Shown here: positions 1 through 6,570 of the stretch, piece after piece
Layout of the letters: every line of letters starts with the position of its first letter
How positions within the stretch are numbered: the stretch's first letter is position 1
From: Flavobacteriales bacterium UBA1112
GTDB taxonomy: Bacteria > Bacteroidota > Bacteroidia > Flavobacteriales_D > Sanyastnellaceae
DNA: 10,675 nt
Assembly: GCA_002313415.1 (NCBI GenBank)
Contig: DCBH01000039.1
Coordinates: 8,200-18,874 of the forward strand
Reading direction: 5' to 3'
The notes under the pieces: model-generated
The model's input: the letters and a program-made list of their open reading frames with translations, nothing else
Databases searched by the model: none
What the model was told of the DNA's origin: nothing
Position numbers and translations under genes: made by a program

Positions 1-1166
1 TTTTCAAGGCCTTGCCTGTGGTTGTCGAGTGGGTCACTCCCTTAAAGAATTTCCGTGTGCTCGGGCGCTTCGCTTGGCCATGGACGTATGTGATGAGCCT
101 GAGTTTATTGGCTTGGGGTTGGCATCAATCCCGATCGGTGCCATGGAGGCGAGTGTGCTTCGCGATGCTTGTCATTTTGGGGTTGGCTGAATCCACGCAT
201 TGGCACAAACAGCTCAGCTCCTATGCAAGAGGCCAAACCAACACATTTGCAAAAGAGCATGCGAAGGCGCATCAAACTCTGGCCCTGTTGGCAGAAAACC
301 AAGGATGCAATGCCATCTTGCCGTTGCCCTATTTCCACAAAGGTTCCGAAATGTGGGATACGCCAGCTGACGAACATTTGGTTGCGACGACACTGACCGC
401 GTCGTTTCATTTGGGGCTGCCCACTTTGGCCTCCGTCATGAGCCGAACATCGATTTCGGAAACAGTCCAACAACTGACCTTGCGCTCACCCTTCCCCTAC
501 ACGAAACACGGAATTCAAGACTTGACCGAAGGTGGTCGTCTTCTCGTGGTTTGCCGACCGGAAACGCTGGGCGAAGGTGAAGCTTGGCTTTGGGACCAAT
601 GCACAGAAAGGCGGCAACTTTTCGATTGGTGGTGGGGAATCCTAGACCCCTCTGCGTTGGCCAACCAACCTCTTTTGGAGAGAGACAAACCAAGCGTAGG
701 ACCTTCTGAGCCTGGTGTCTTTCAAAAGCTCTCCGACGAAATCGAAGGTGAAGAAATGCAGGAGTACACTGTCCTATGGGAATTTGGACCGGGCGATTTG
801 GTGTTGAACCAAGAATTGGAATGTTCCTTTTGGTTCACCCAAAATCAGGCAAACAGACCAGAGGAAGCCTTTTTTGTGGCCGTTGTGACTCCCGAAGAGA
901 AAAGCTGGCAATCTTTCAACACCTTAAACAGGAGTTGCCACTTTTCAGGGGACAGCATCCGTTTCTCTGCCCACTTTACCCCCAGAGACAGCACTTCCGC
1001 CCACCGATTCGTCATCCGCCGACCCAAGAAGGAATTAGAAAACGTGACAATTCGACATCTTTTGCTGCGTCCCACAACTGTCAACGTCGTCGACACTTTG
1101 CCTTCAGGACTTTACTCTGTGAACAACCACGTTGCGTGCAGCCACCTTCTACCTTTGTCTCCATGA
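1..1166 (+). CDS. C-terminal part of a multi-membrane envelope protein (GT-C/YfhO-like)
   Basis: The reading frame is open from the first base, so the gene starts upstream; the TTG at 12 is not a credible start. The visible ~387 residues begin with the motif NFRVLGRFAWP followed by two hydrophobic stretches (about residues 25-42 and 51-65 of the visible part). A long soluble region of about 300 residues with many Trp and aromatic residues follows. From memory, an arginine-rich F-R-x-L-x-RF motif just before a membrane segment is common in large Bacteroidota membrane proteins of the GT-C/YfhO type, which transfer sugars from lipid carriers on the outer face of the inner membrane. The family assignment is inference. 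The stop overlaps the ATG of the glycosyltransferase gene by four bases (ATGA, 1163-1166). The neighbour's lipid-linked-sugar role fits this gene being the acceptor-modifying partner. The C-terminal domain is not recognised. Confidence 0.6.
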   Translation, partial: FKALPVVVEWVTPLKNFRVLGRFAWPWTYVMSLSLLAWGWHQSRSVPWRRVCFAMLVILGLAESTHWHKQLSSYARGQTNTFAKEHAKAHQTLALLAENQGCNAILPLPYFHKGSEMWDTPADEHLVATTLTASFHLGLPTLASVMSRTSISETVQQLTLRSPFPYTKHGIQDLTEGGRLLVVCRPETLGEGEAWLWDQCTERRQLFDWWWGILDPSALANQPLLERDKPSVGPSEPGVFQKLSDEIEGEEMQEYTVLWEFGPGDLVLNQELECSFWFTQNQANRPEEAFFVAVVTPEEKSWQSFNTLNRSCHFSGDSIRFSAHFTPRDSTSAHRFVIRRPKKELENVTIRHLLLRPTTVNVVDTLPSGLYSVNNHVACSHLLPLSP

Positions 1167-2137
1167 AGGTGAGTCTGATTGTTTCAGTGTTCAACGAAGA
1201 AGATGTCCTTCCCCTGTTCTGGAATGAAGTCCAGCAGACGGCAGCATCCATGCAGGGGACTCTACTCGAAGTCATTTGGGTGAACGATGGAAGCACTGAT
1301 GAAAGCGAAGCATTTATCCAGAGCATTGTCGAGACCACAGATGAACATGGGCAGATTTCTCACCAGTCCATCGAATTCAGTAGAAACTTTGGTCACGAAG
1401 CTGCGATGATTGCTGGGATAGACCACGCCACTGGTGACGTCATGGTTTGTTTGGATTCCGACCTGCAGCATCCCCCGAGTTGTGTGCCTGACATGATTCA
1501 AGCCTTTCAAGACGGCAATGACATTGTCACGATGATTCGTGAATCCCGAGCCGACAAAAGAAGCGCACAACGCGCCAGCGCCTGGTTTTATCGTTTGTTG
1601 AATGGGCTCTCAGACTTCACATTCGAGCAAAACGCCTCTGATTTCTTTTTGATTTCAGCGAGGGTGGCCAACATCTTACGCACCAACTTTCGAGAAAGAA
1701 ATCGCTTTCTTCGGGGGTATGTACAGACTTTGGGATTTGACAAAACTGCCCTTTCCTACCATGCCGCGGCACGTGCTGCGGGCGAAAGCAAATACCGGTG
1801 GTCAGGGTTATTCAATCTTGCCACCATTGCCATTTTTTCATTCTCTCGGAAACCCCTTTATCTCGCAATGGCAATGTCAATGTTGTTTTTTGTGGCGACG
1901 CTGGGCATTGCAGGGTACTCCCTTTGGATTTACTTTTTCGGAGAAACTCCGCCCGAAGGTTACACGACGATTGTGGTGTTCTTGAGTCTCAGTTTTACCC
2001 TTTTGTTCTTTGTCCTTGGCGTCCTGTCGATGTACATCGGGAGAGGAATTGAGGAAATTCAAGAAAGACCGATTTACCTGATCAAAACCCGAAAAACGAG
2101 TCAACCAAACTCAAGTCAAAACACCACGCAAACATGA
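1163..2137 (+). CDS. Membrane-anchored family 2 glycosyltransferase (GtrB/DPM-like)
   Basis: This 324-residue protein has the full plan of polyprenyl-phosphate glycosyltransferases related to GtrB and dolichyl-phosphate mannose synthase. The N-terminal GT-A fold starts MKVSLIVSVFNEE. It has VNDGSTDES at 40-48 for nucleotide binding, SRNFGHEAAMIAGIDHA at 73-89, and the metal-binding DSDLQHP at 98-104. FLRGYVQTLGF lies at 182-192 and GESKYRW at 207-213. Two membrane helices follow (about 232-255 and 268-292), then the conserved YIGRGIEEIQERPIYLIK tail at 291-308. Its expected reaction is transfer of a sugar from a nucleotide donor to undecaprenyl phosphate at the cytoplasmic face. The usual GtrB 'gDFRL' region appears as SDFFL (159-163). 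The start at 1163 is chosen because it begins the family fold and overlaps the upstream stop as ATGA. The frame is open back to 776, but that extension is not part of the family. Donor sugar cannot be predicted. Confidence 0.92.
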   Translation: MKVSLIVSVFNEEDVLPLFWNEVQQTAASMQGTLLEVIWVNDGSTDESEAFIQSIVETTDEHGQISHQSIEFSRNFGHEAAMIAGIDHATGDVMVCLDSDLQHPPSCVPDMIQAFQDGNDIVTMIRESRADKRSAQRASAWFYRLLNGLSDFTFEQNASDFFLISARVANILRTNFRERNRFLRGYVQTLGFDKTALSYHAAARAAGESKYRWSGLFNLATIAIFSFSRKPLYLAMAMSMLFFVATLGIAGYSLWIYFFGETPPEGYTTIVVFLSLSFTLLFFVLGVLSMYIGRGIEEIQERPIYLIKTRKTSQPNSSQNTTQT

Positions 2138-3636
2138 TGAAGTTTCGATTCAATGGTGTGAAGTTTATTCCATGCACTTCCCGCGTGATTTGGTGTTTCG
2201 CGGCCCTGATTTGGGCAGCTCCTGCATTCACCCAAGTCTCACAGTTTCGAGCGGTCGGGGGGCCTGGAATGGAGTTTGGGAAGTTTGTCTTTCCCCACCA
2301 AACAGGAGCTTTTCTCGTCGCCAACAGCAGACTTGACGAAAGCAACATCCTGAGGGGATACCTCGTCCATTATGACTCAAATTTGAATGTCGATTGGTCC
2401 ATTCTGCTGCCCTTCGATGGGTTGCTTCAAGAGGTTGTCGACGCTTGGGTTGAAACGCCGGGAATGGTCAACGTTCTTACCCGTGATTTGACCCCTGACA
2501 TTGGATATGAAACGCACATTCACACCGTCGATTCAACGGGTGTTTGGCACGGGAAAGCCACGCTTGCATCCCCTCTCAATTTCAGGCCTGTCATTCGCGT
2601 GAATTGGCTTGGAGAAAATTGGGTCGTCGGTGGCAATGGCAGCCAACCTGCTGCTGTGAATGTTGCAACAGGAGACATCAGAACTTGGGGGGGGCTGCCA
2701 GGGACATCAGATGAAGTCACGGATGCTTTGGTGACGAACAACATCCTCATCGCCGTCGGATCTCGAACTGCACCGAACACCACTCAAACAGCAATTTGGG
2801 GGATGTATCCTTTGGGGCAACTGGCCTTTGAAATTGTTCAGCCCGACTCAACCGTCGGCGAGTGGAGCGAAGCCGATGCTGTGGCTGTCCAACAAGATTA
2901 TTTGAGTGTGCTTCAGAGCTATCATCCACAAGCAGACAGCACCGGGTCATTGCTGCATAACATTTTGGCATTGAACCCAACGACCGGTGAACTCAACGGC
3001 ATCATCGAAGGTCCCCAAAGCGGTCAACGACCTGGCCGAGATCTCATCTGGACCAACGATGGGATGCTGAAACTGTCTCAAACGGATGCCTTTACGCAAT
3101 TGGATGAAAGCATGCTGCTCACTCATTACACCCCCAATGGCGGATTCATCGACCAAGGTGCTTGGGGAACAACCTTCGAAGATGATCCCTCACACGTCAC
3201 AGTTGGACCTGGCGGATCCATTTGGGTTGCGGGCAGTACTCGTGGAACTCTTGATGGGTCATGGAATGCTTGTCTTCTGCGTCTCGACAGCCTAGGTCCT
3301 CTGGGGTCGTGGTCTAGCGAAACTCCTGATTTGGGCCTGTTCAACGACCCCCTATTCGATGACGTATCGGTTGTACAGCCTGTTGCGGGAAGTGATTTGT
3401 GGTCCTGTTTCCCAAATCCAGCTTCGGAACAGACGAGGCTCTCTCCCTCGCCTGATCTCGACAATGTGGACGATTCCACACTCGAATGGACCTTGTACGA
3501 CGTTCAAGGGCGCACTGTCTCCAACGGGGTCGGTTCCCACGTTAACCTGATTGATTGCAACTCAGGTGTCCACATGATTCGTGTTTCCCACCTCGGAAGA
3601 ATTCATCACCTCAACCTACTTGTGCGCAGACCTTAA
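2134..3636 (+). CDS. T9SS-exported beta-propeller-like protein with type A sorting domain
   Basis: The 500-residue protein has an N-terminal signal peptide: a basic start, hydrophobic core about 17-30, and likely cleavage near AAPAFT/Q (33/34). It ends in a type IX secretion sorting domain at about 424-500. That domain has the hallmarks CFPNPASE (425-432), LYDVQGRTVS (454-463) and a final beta strand ending LLVRRP. Such proteins cross the outer membrane by T9SS and are often anchored or released after domain cleavage. The body (about 35-415) has recurring strand patterns such as GAFLVANSRLD, GYLVHYDSNLNVDW and IWVAGSTRG, which recall cell-surface beta-propeller repeats; this fold is inference. 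No catalytic motif is visible. The ATG at 2134 overlaps the glycosyltransferase stop (ATGA). A second in-frame ATG directly follows at 2137, so the start could be one codon later. A run of eight G lies inside the gene (2687-2694). Clustering with glycan genes suggests a glycosylated or glycan-anchored surface protein. Confidence 0.85.
   Translation: MMKFRFNGVKFIPCTSRVIWCFAALIWAAPAFTQVSQFRAVGGPGMEFGKFVFPHQTGAFLVANSRLDESNILRGYLVHYDSNLNVDWSILLPFDGLLQEVVDAWVETPGMVNVLTRDLTPDIGYETHIHTVDSTGVWHGKATLASPLNFRPVIRVNWLGENWVVGGNGSQPAAVNVATGDIRTWGGLPGTSDEVTDALVTNNILIAVGSRTAPNTTQTAIWGMYPLGQLAFEIVQPDSTVGEWSEADAVAVQQDYLSVLQSYHPQADSTGSLLHNILALNPTTGELNGIIEGPQSGQRPGRDLIWTNDGMLKLSQTDAFTQLDESMLLTHYTPNGGFIDQGAWGTTFEDDPSHVTVGPGGSIWVAGSTRGTLDGSWNACLLRLDSLGPLGSWSSETPDLGLFNDPLFDDVSVVQPVAGSDLWSCFPNPASEQTRLSPSPDLDNVDDSTLEWTLYDVQGRTVSNGVGSHVNLIDCNSGVHMIRVSHLGRIHHLNLLVRRP
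2687..2694 (+). repeat. G8 homopolymer tract within the T9SS protein gene
   Basis: Eight consecutive G residues occur in the coding strand, in the codons around the TWGGLPG segment. A shorter G6 tract lies at 2257-2262 near the signal peptide end. Both are in frame here and the gene is intact. Runs of this length can slip during replication. Confidence 0.9.
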
Positions 3637-3683
3637 CCGGCCTTTTCATCTCAGGTCAGCAACGGCATAAAAATGAAACAAGG
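3637..3683. other. Convergent intergenic gap without visible terminator
   Basis: These 47 bases separate two convergent stop codons. I see no GC-rich hairpin followed by a T run on either strand. There is a direct repeat of AGGTCAG (3653-3659 and 3681-3687, the second copy running into the stop of the minus-strand gene) and only a weak 6-base inverted repeat. Termination here may be Rho-dependent or lie inside the coding regions. Confidence 0.5.
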
Positions 3684-4049
3684 TCAGGGCTGAATTGTCA
3701 CGCGGCGCACCACACTGGCCGTGTCGAGCAGAACCACTTCGATTTCAGAAAGTGATCCAGATGCGGTTTCACCTCGAAGCACATACCACTGCGGGGTGTC
3801 TCGCGGGCCACTTGACCCAAATTCAACCTCGGCTGTCCCTACAAACGCAAGGACGTCCGATAAATTAAGTTCGGGATGGGCTTGTATGACCTCAGGCGAA
3901 AGCCTCAGACCACCTTCAACAACTGTGGTTCGGATTTGTGCAGAGGGGAGCCAGTCACCGCATCCACGGCTTCCAAAGAAGTATAGTGAAAGGGCAACGC
4001 CCAGTGTGATGCCAATGCCGAAACGAAACAGTCGTTGCCAAAAATTCAT
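3684..4049 (-). CDS. Small membrane-anchored protein, DUF4258-like Bacteroidota family
   Basis: A 121-residue protein with a basic N-terminus, one hydrophobic helix (about 8-26), then FGSRGCGDWLP (25-35) and a soluble domain rich in short beta strands. The layout of one membrane anchor, a Cys-x-x-WLP motif, a region around LNLSDVLAFVGTAEVEF (61-77) and QWYVLRGE (87-94) resembles short Bacteroidota proteins often labelled DUF4258. I recall this by pattern only, so the family name is tentative. No enzymatic motif is seen. A role at the periplasmic face of the inner membrane is inference. It is convergent with the T9SS gene (47 bases between stops) and divergent from the ABC ATPase gene (64 bases between starts). 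A possible -7 box (TAGTTTCG on the minus strand, 4076-4069) lies 19 bases before its ATG. Confidence 0.75.
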   Translation of the reverse strand: MNFWQRLFRFGIGITLGVALSLYFFGSRGCGDWLPSAQIRTTVVEGGLRLSPEVIQAHPELNLSDVLAFVGTAEVEFGSSGPRDTPQWYVLRGETASGSLSEIEVVLLDTASVVRRVTIQP

Positions 4050-4068
4050 GATGCCTTGAGTTGCATTG

Positions 4069-4076
4069 CGAAACTA
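4069..4076 (-). promoter_or_regulatory. Candidate -7 promoter element TAGTTTCG
   Basis: Read on the minus strand, this 8-mer matches the Bacteroidota -7 consensus TAnnTTTG with C in place of the last T. It sits 19 bases upstream of the ATG at 4049. No clear TTTG (-33) box is seen at the expected distance, so the call rests on position and on the same form recurring before the two other uncoupled genes. Confidence 0.4.
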
Positions 4077-4089
4077 CACCCAAACACAC

Positions 4090-4101
4090 TGCAGGCCTGC
4101 A
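4090..4101. promoter_or_regulatory. Perfect 12-base palindrome, candidate operator
   Basis: TGCAGGCCTGCA is a perfect inverted repeat within the 64-base region between two divergent starts. It directly abuts the candidate -7 box of the ABC operon (4102-4109) and lies 13 bases upstream of the candidate -7 box of the minus-strand gene. A dimeric repressor bound here could control both directions. The palindrome is seen; the function is inference. Confidence 0.35.
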
Positions 4102-4109
4102 TACCTTCG
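4102..4109 (+). promoter_or_regulatory. Candidate -7 promoter element TACCTTCG (ABC operon)
   Basis: The 8-mer matches TAnnTTTG with one change and ends only four bases before the ATG at 4114. If it acts as the -7 box, the transcript would be leaderless or nearly so. The identical 8-mer occurs five bases before the ATG at 5973. No convincing -33 TTTG is seen. Confidence 0.4.
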
Positions 4110-4113
4110 CACC

Positions 4114-4761
4114 ATGGTCCATGTTGAAGGCATTCAGTTCCGCTATGGCAAGGACAGTCCAAAATTGGACTTCCCTGATTTTAGATGTGCTGCGGGAGAA
4201 CACATGCTTCTCCTCGGCGATTCTGGAACTGGAAAAACAACCTTACTCCACCTCTTGTGCGGAATGCTAAGGCCGGAATCCGGAGTCCTGCGTGTTGCTG
4301 ACCGCGACCTATGCGCCACCAGTGACAGGGATCTAGACGTGTGGCGCGGGTCAGAACTTGGAATCGTATTTCAACGTTCTCACTTCGTGCAAAGCTTAAC
4401 AGTCGCGGAAAATCTTGCCCTGCCGCATCAACTGGCGCGAGGCCATGTGCCAGCGAACGCGATTGATCGCCTGAGCTCAATGTTGGATCGCCTGGGCATT
4501 GCGCACCGAGCCAACGCTCGTCCTTCCGAATTGAGTGTGGGAGAGCAACAACGCGCCTCCATCGCAAGAGCACTGTTGCACCAACCCAAAGTGGTGTTTG
4601 CCGACGAACCCACATCCGCCCTTGACGACCGCAACGCCGAAGCCGTCATGAACATCCTCGAGCGGGAAGCAGCAAGTGCGACGCTGGTCGTCGTTACGCA
4701 TGACCAGCGAATCAAAGACCGCTACTCGAATTGTGTCACCTTGAAAAGCGCCGACTCATGA
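4114..4761 (+). CDS. ABC transporter ATP-binding protein (LolD/MacB-type)
   Basis: This 215-residue ATPase is complete. It has Walker A GDSGTGKT (35-42), the Q-loop with Q87 in VFQRSHF, and a signature LSVGEQQR (140-147) where the usual second Gly of LSGGQ is Val. Walker B with catalytic Glu is VVFADEPTSALD (160-171), and the switch His is H196 in VVTHD. The set places it with small LolD/FtsE/MacB-type ATPases that power FtsX-fold permeases at the inner membrane. The ATG at 4114 is preferred to the in-frame TTG at 4066: it starts directly at the conserved first strand (VHVEGIQFRYG) and follows a candidate -7 box. Its stop overlaps the permease ATG as ATGA. I recall LSVGxQQR as typical of ATPases next to DUF3299 genes in Proteobacteria, which fits this neighbourhood. 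Confidence 0.93.
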   Translation: MVHVEGIQFRYGKDSPKLDFPDFRCAAGEHMLLLGDSGTGKTTLLHLLCGMLRPESGVLRVADRDLCATSDRDLDVWRGSELGIVFQRSHFVQSLTVAENLALPHQLARGHVPANAIDRLSSMLDRLGIAHRANARPSELSVGEQQRASIARALLHQPKVVFADEPTSALDDRNAEAVMNILEREAASATLVVVTHDQRIKDRYSNCVTLKSADS

Positions 4762-5945
4762 AGCTGGGGCTTTTTTACCAAGCTTGGCGCAACATTGCTG
4801 CCAAGCCTCTCCAAACAATCTTGAGCCTCGCTTTGCTCAGTTTTGGTGTGGGCATGGTAAGTCTGATGCTCCTAACTGAAAAACAAGTCAATGAAGCATT
4901 TCAACGGAACATCAAAGACATCGACTTGGTGTTGGGTGCAAAGGGAAGCCCTCTTCAACTCATTTTGGCCAACGTGTATCACATCGATGCTCCGACGGGC
5001 AACATCAGTCAACGCGAGGCTGAAAAAGTGCTCAAACACCCCTACATCGAGTCTGGCATCCCTCTTGCGTATGGTGACAACCACGAGGGTTATCGCATCG
5101 TTGGGACCGAACACAGTTACGTTGAGCACTACGGAGCCACGCTGGCGAAAGGCAAGTTGTGGAAGTCTCCCTTTGAAGTCACAGCTGGAGCACGTGTAGC
5201 AGAAAACCTTGGATTGCGCATCGGAGACACCTTTTTTAGTGCGCATGGCCTGAAGGACCAAACCGACATCCACACCAACAAAACCTTTACTGTCGTAGGG
5301 ATTCTCAACTCAAATGGGAGCGTCGTGGATCAACTTTTGCTCACGCCAATGGAGAGCATTTGGAACGTGCATTTGGAAGATGGGGAAGTCGTTGATGCCG
5401 AAACGAGAGAAATCACCGCCATGTTGCTGAAAAAGCGGAACCCCCTTGCAGTCCTGACCATCCCCAATACGCTTCGAGAGACCAACATGCAAGTGGCTCT
5501 CCCATCCATTGAAGTCAATCGCCTGACGCAACGATTTGGAGTGGGAACCTCCGCGCTTCGTGCCATCGCAATACTCATCATGGCGTTAAGTTTCGCAAGC
5601 ATTTTCATTTCCGTTTTGGACAACATTCGGACCCGTCGCCATGAACTTGCGCTCATGCGTACCATGGGCGGCACGCCATCCACATTGTATCGCCTGCTCC
5701 TTCTGGAAGGTGGATTGTTGAGCACCGCAGGCACAGCACTAGGCTTGGCCATCAGCCGTGTGGGCATGATGACCTTGGGTCAGCTCGTGGAGTCTCAATT
5801 CCACTACGATGTCGCCGCCTTCGCCATCCTAGGGAGCGAATGGGCACTGGCGGGAGCAACTGTCCTGGTAGGTCTCTTGGCCGCGGCCATCCCAGCACGC
5901 CAAAGCCTTCGGCTTGACATCAGTCGAACTCTGAGTGAAGCCTGA
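4758..5945 (+). CDS. FtsX/MacB-type ABC transporter permease
   Basis: The 395-residue protein has the four-helix FtsX plan: TM1 at about 15-39, a large periplasmic core at about 40-262, TM2 at about 265-288, TM3 at about 313-340 and TM4 at about 362-380. The cytoplasmic coupling segment RTRRHELALMRTMGGTP (291-307) after TM2 is the classic FtsX-family contact with the ATPase. The periplasmic start DLVLGAKGSPLQLIL followed by VYHIDAPTGNI (56-83) is, from memory, a hallmark of the permease that sits beside DUF3299 genes in Proteobacteria, so I place it in that subfamily. Systems of this type usually drive periplasmic or lipid/protein-handling steps rather than classic solute import, and the substrate is unknown. 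The start at 4758 overlaps the ATPase stop (ATGA). The frame runs back to 4731, but that would only lengthen the overlap. The periplasmic core is His-rich in places (H75, H109, H119, H124), which may bear on metal binding. Confidence 0.9.
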   Translation: MKLGLFYQAWRNIAAKPLQTILSLALLSFGVGMVSLMLLTEKQVNEAFQRNIKDIDLVLGAKGSPLQLILANVYHIDAPTGNISQREAEKVLKHPYIESGIPLAYGDNHEGYRIVGTEHSYVEHYGATLAKGKLWKSPFEVTAGARVAENLGLRIGDTFFSAHGLKDQTDIHTNKTFTVVGILNSNGSVVDQLLLTPMESIWNVHLEDGEVVDAETREITAMLLKKRNPLAVLTIPNTLRETNMQVALPSIEVNRLTQRFGVGTSALRAIAILIMALSFASIFISVLDNIRTRRHELALMRTMGGTPSTLYRLLLLEGGLLSTAGTALGLAISRVGMMTLGQLVESQFHYDVAAFAILGSEWALAGATVLVGLLAAAIPARQSLRLDISRTLSEA

Positions 5946-5959
5946 GCGGCTTCCCTCCG

Positions 5960-5967
5960 TACCTTCG
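5960..5967 (+). promoter_or_regulatory. Candidate -7 promoter element TACCTTCG
   Basis: Identical to the 8-mer before the ABC ATPase gene, it lies in the 27-base gap after the permease stop and ends five bases before the ATG at 5973. It suggests that the third gene can also be transcribed on its own, with a very short or absent leader. No clear -33 box is visible. Confidence 0.35.
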
Positions 5968-5972
5968 ATAAC

Positions 5973-6569
5973 ATGAAACGTTCTTCGCTCATCACCATGG
6001 TTTTCTCAGCATTTGCTTTGATTGCTGTGTCGATGATGGATTGGAGCAGCATGTGCCATCCTAATGAGGAAGCTCAGGCGATGCAAGACCAGTTGCGGAG
6101 TGTTGGAGAAGCCAAGCTCGTCAGCCTTGATCCTGAGCCCACAATGACAAAAGACGGCATCGAGGAGCCAACCATGTCGGGCGACCTTTCCGAGCTTACC
6201 TGGCAAGTTCTCAGCGATGTTGAATTCACCGACGTCTATCTAGAGGAACTCGATGCTTACTATTGGATGCCCGAATTTGGTCCAAAGGTCATTGGAGCAG
6301 AAGGAAAAACGTTTTTCATCACAGGGTACATGATCCCTGTTGATGTGGACGAAGACTTTTACGTCTTGAGCCGATACCCCTTCGCCAACTGCTTTTTCTG
6401 CGGAGGTGCAGGCCCCGAATCCGTCATTGATTTGCGCTTCCCCAACAAAATCAAGCGAGCCTATCAAACCGACGACCGCCTGAGCTTTCAAGGCACGCTG
6501 CGTCTAAATTCGGATGATGTATACCAGATGAACTACATCTTGGAAGGCGCAGTCGAATACAGCCCCTAA
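5973..6569 (+). CDS. DUF3299-like envelope protein with CxxC motif
   Basis: The 198-residue protein has a hydrophobic N-terminus (about 6-21) acting as signal anchor or signal peptide. The Cys at 28 (SSMC) is a poor lipobox, so a lipoprotein is not supported. After an acidic linker comes the conserved region: LTWQVLSDVEF (75-85), ITGYMIPVDVDEDF (116-129), and SRYPFANCFFCGGAGPESV (133-151) with a C140-x-x-C143 pair. This order of Trp-x-x-L, G-Y-(M/I)-x-P and a Cys-centred loop matches what I know of DUF3299 proteins. Those in Proteobacteria usually carry a Pro-rich loop where this one has CFFCGGAGPE. The CxxC pair could bind a metal or be redox-active. The gene follows the FtsX-type permease by 27 bases, supporting one functional unit. 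Its stop is separated by a single base from the convergent ClC gene stop. Confidence 0.7.
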   Translation: MKRSSLITMVFSAFALIAVSMMDWSSMCHPNEEAQAMQDQLRSVGEAKLVSLDPEPTMTKDGIEEPTMSGDLSELTWQVLSDVEFTDVYLEELDAYYWMPEFGPKVIGAEGKTFFITGYMIPVDVDEDFYVLSRYPFANCFFCGGAGPESVIDLRFPNKIKRAYQTDDRLSFQGTLRLNSDDVYQMNYILEGAVEYSP

Positions 6570-6570
6570 G

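Noticed and set aside
776..1162. Open upstream extension of the glycosyltransferase frame (possible 453-residue protein)
   Set aside because: It overlaps the preceding gene throughout, carries no glycosyltransferase-family sequence, and the family fold starts exactly at the ATG at 1163, which overlaps the upstream stop as ATGA.
3637..3683. Possible bidirectional terminator between the T9SS and small-protein genes
   Set aside because: Only a 6-base inverted repeat (TTTCAT / ATGAAA) with a long loop is present, which is chance level.
4067..4111. Inverted repeat TGCGAA / TTCGCA flanking the divergent region
   Set aside because: Six-base arms about 33 bases apart are expected by chance and overlap the candidate -7 boxes; there is no support as an operator.
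4066..4113. TTG start for the ABC ATPase adding 16 residues
   Set aside because: The added residues do not resemble the ATPase family and would cover the palindrome and candidate promoter; the ATG at 4114 begins directly at the first conserved strand.
4181..4615. Antisense open frame of 144 codons opposite the ABC ATPase
   Set aside because: It lies opposite a fully conserved ATPase coding region and has no recognisable motif.
6050..6056. Lipoprotein signal at Cys28 of the DUF3299-like protein
   Set aside because: The residue before Cys is Met (SSMC), which does not fit the lipobox consensus.
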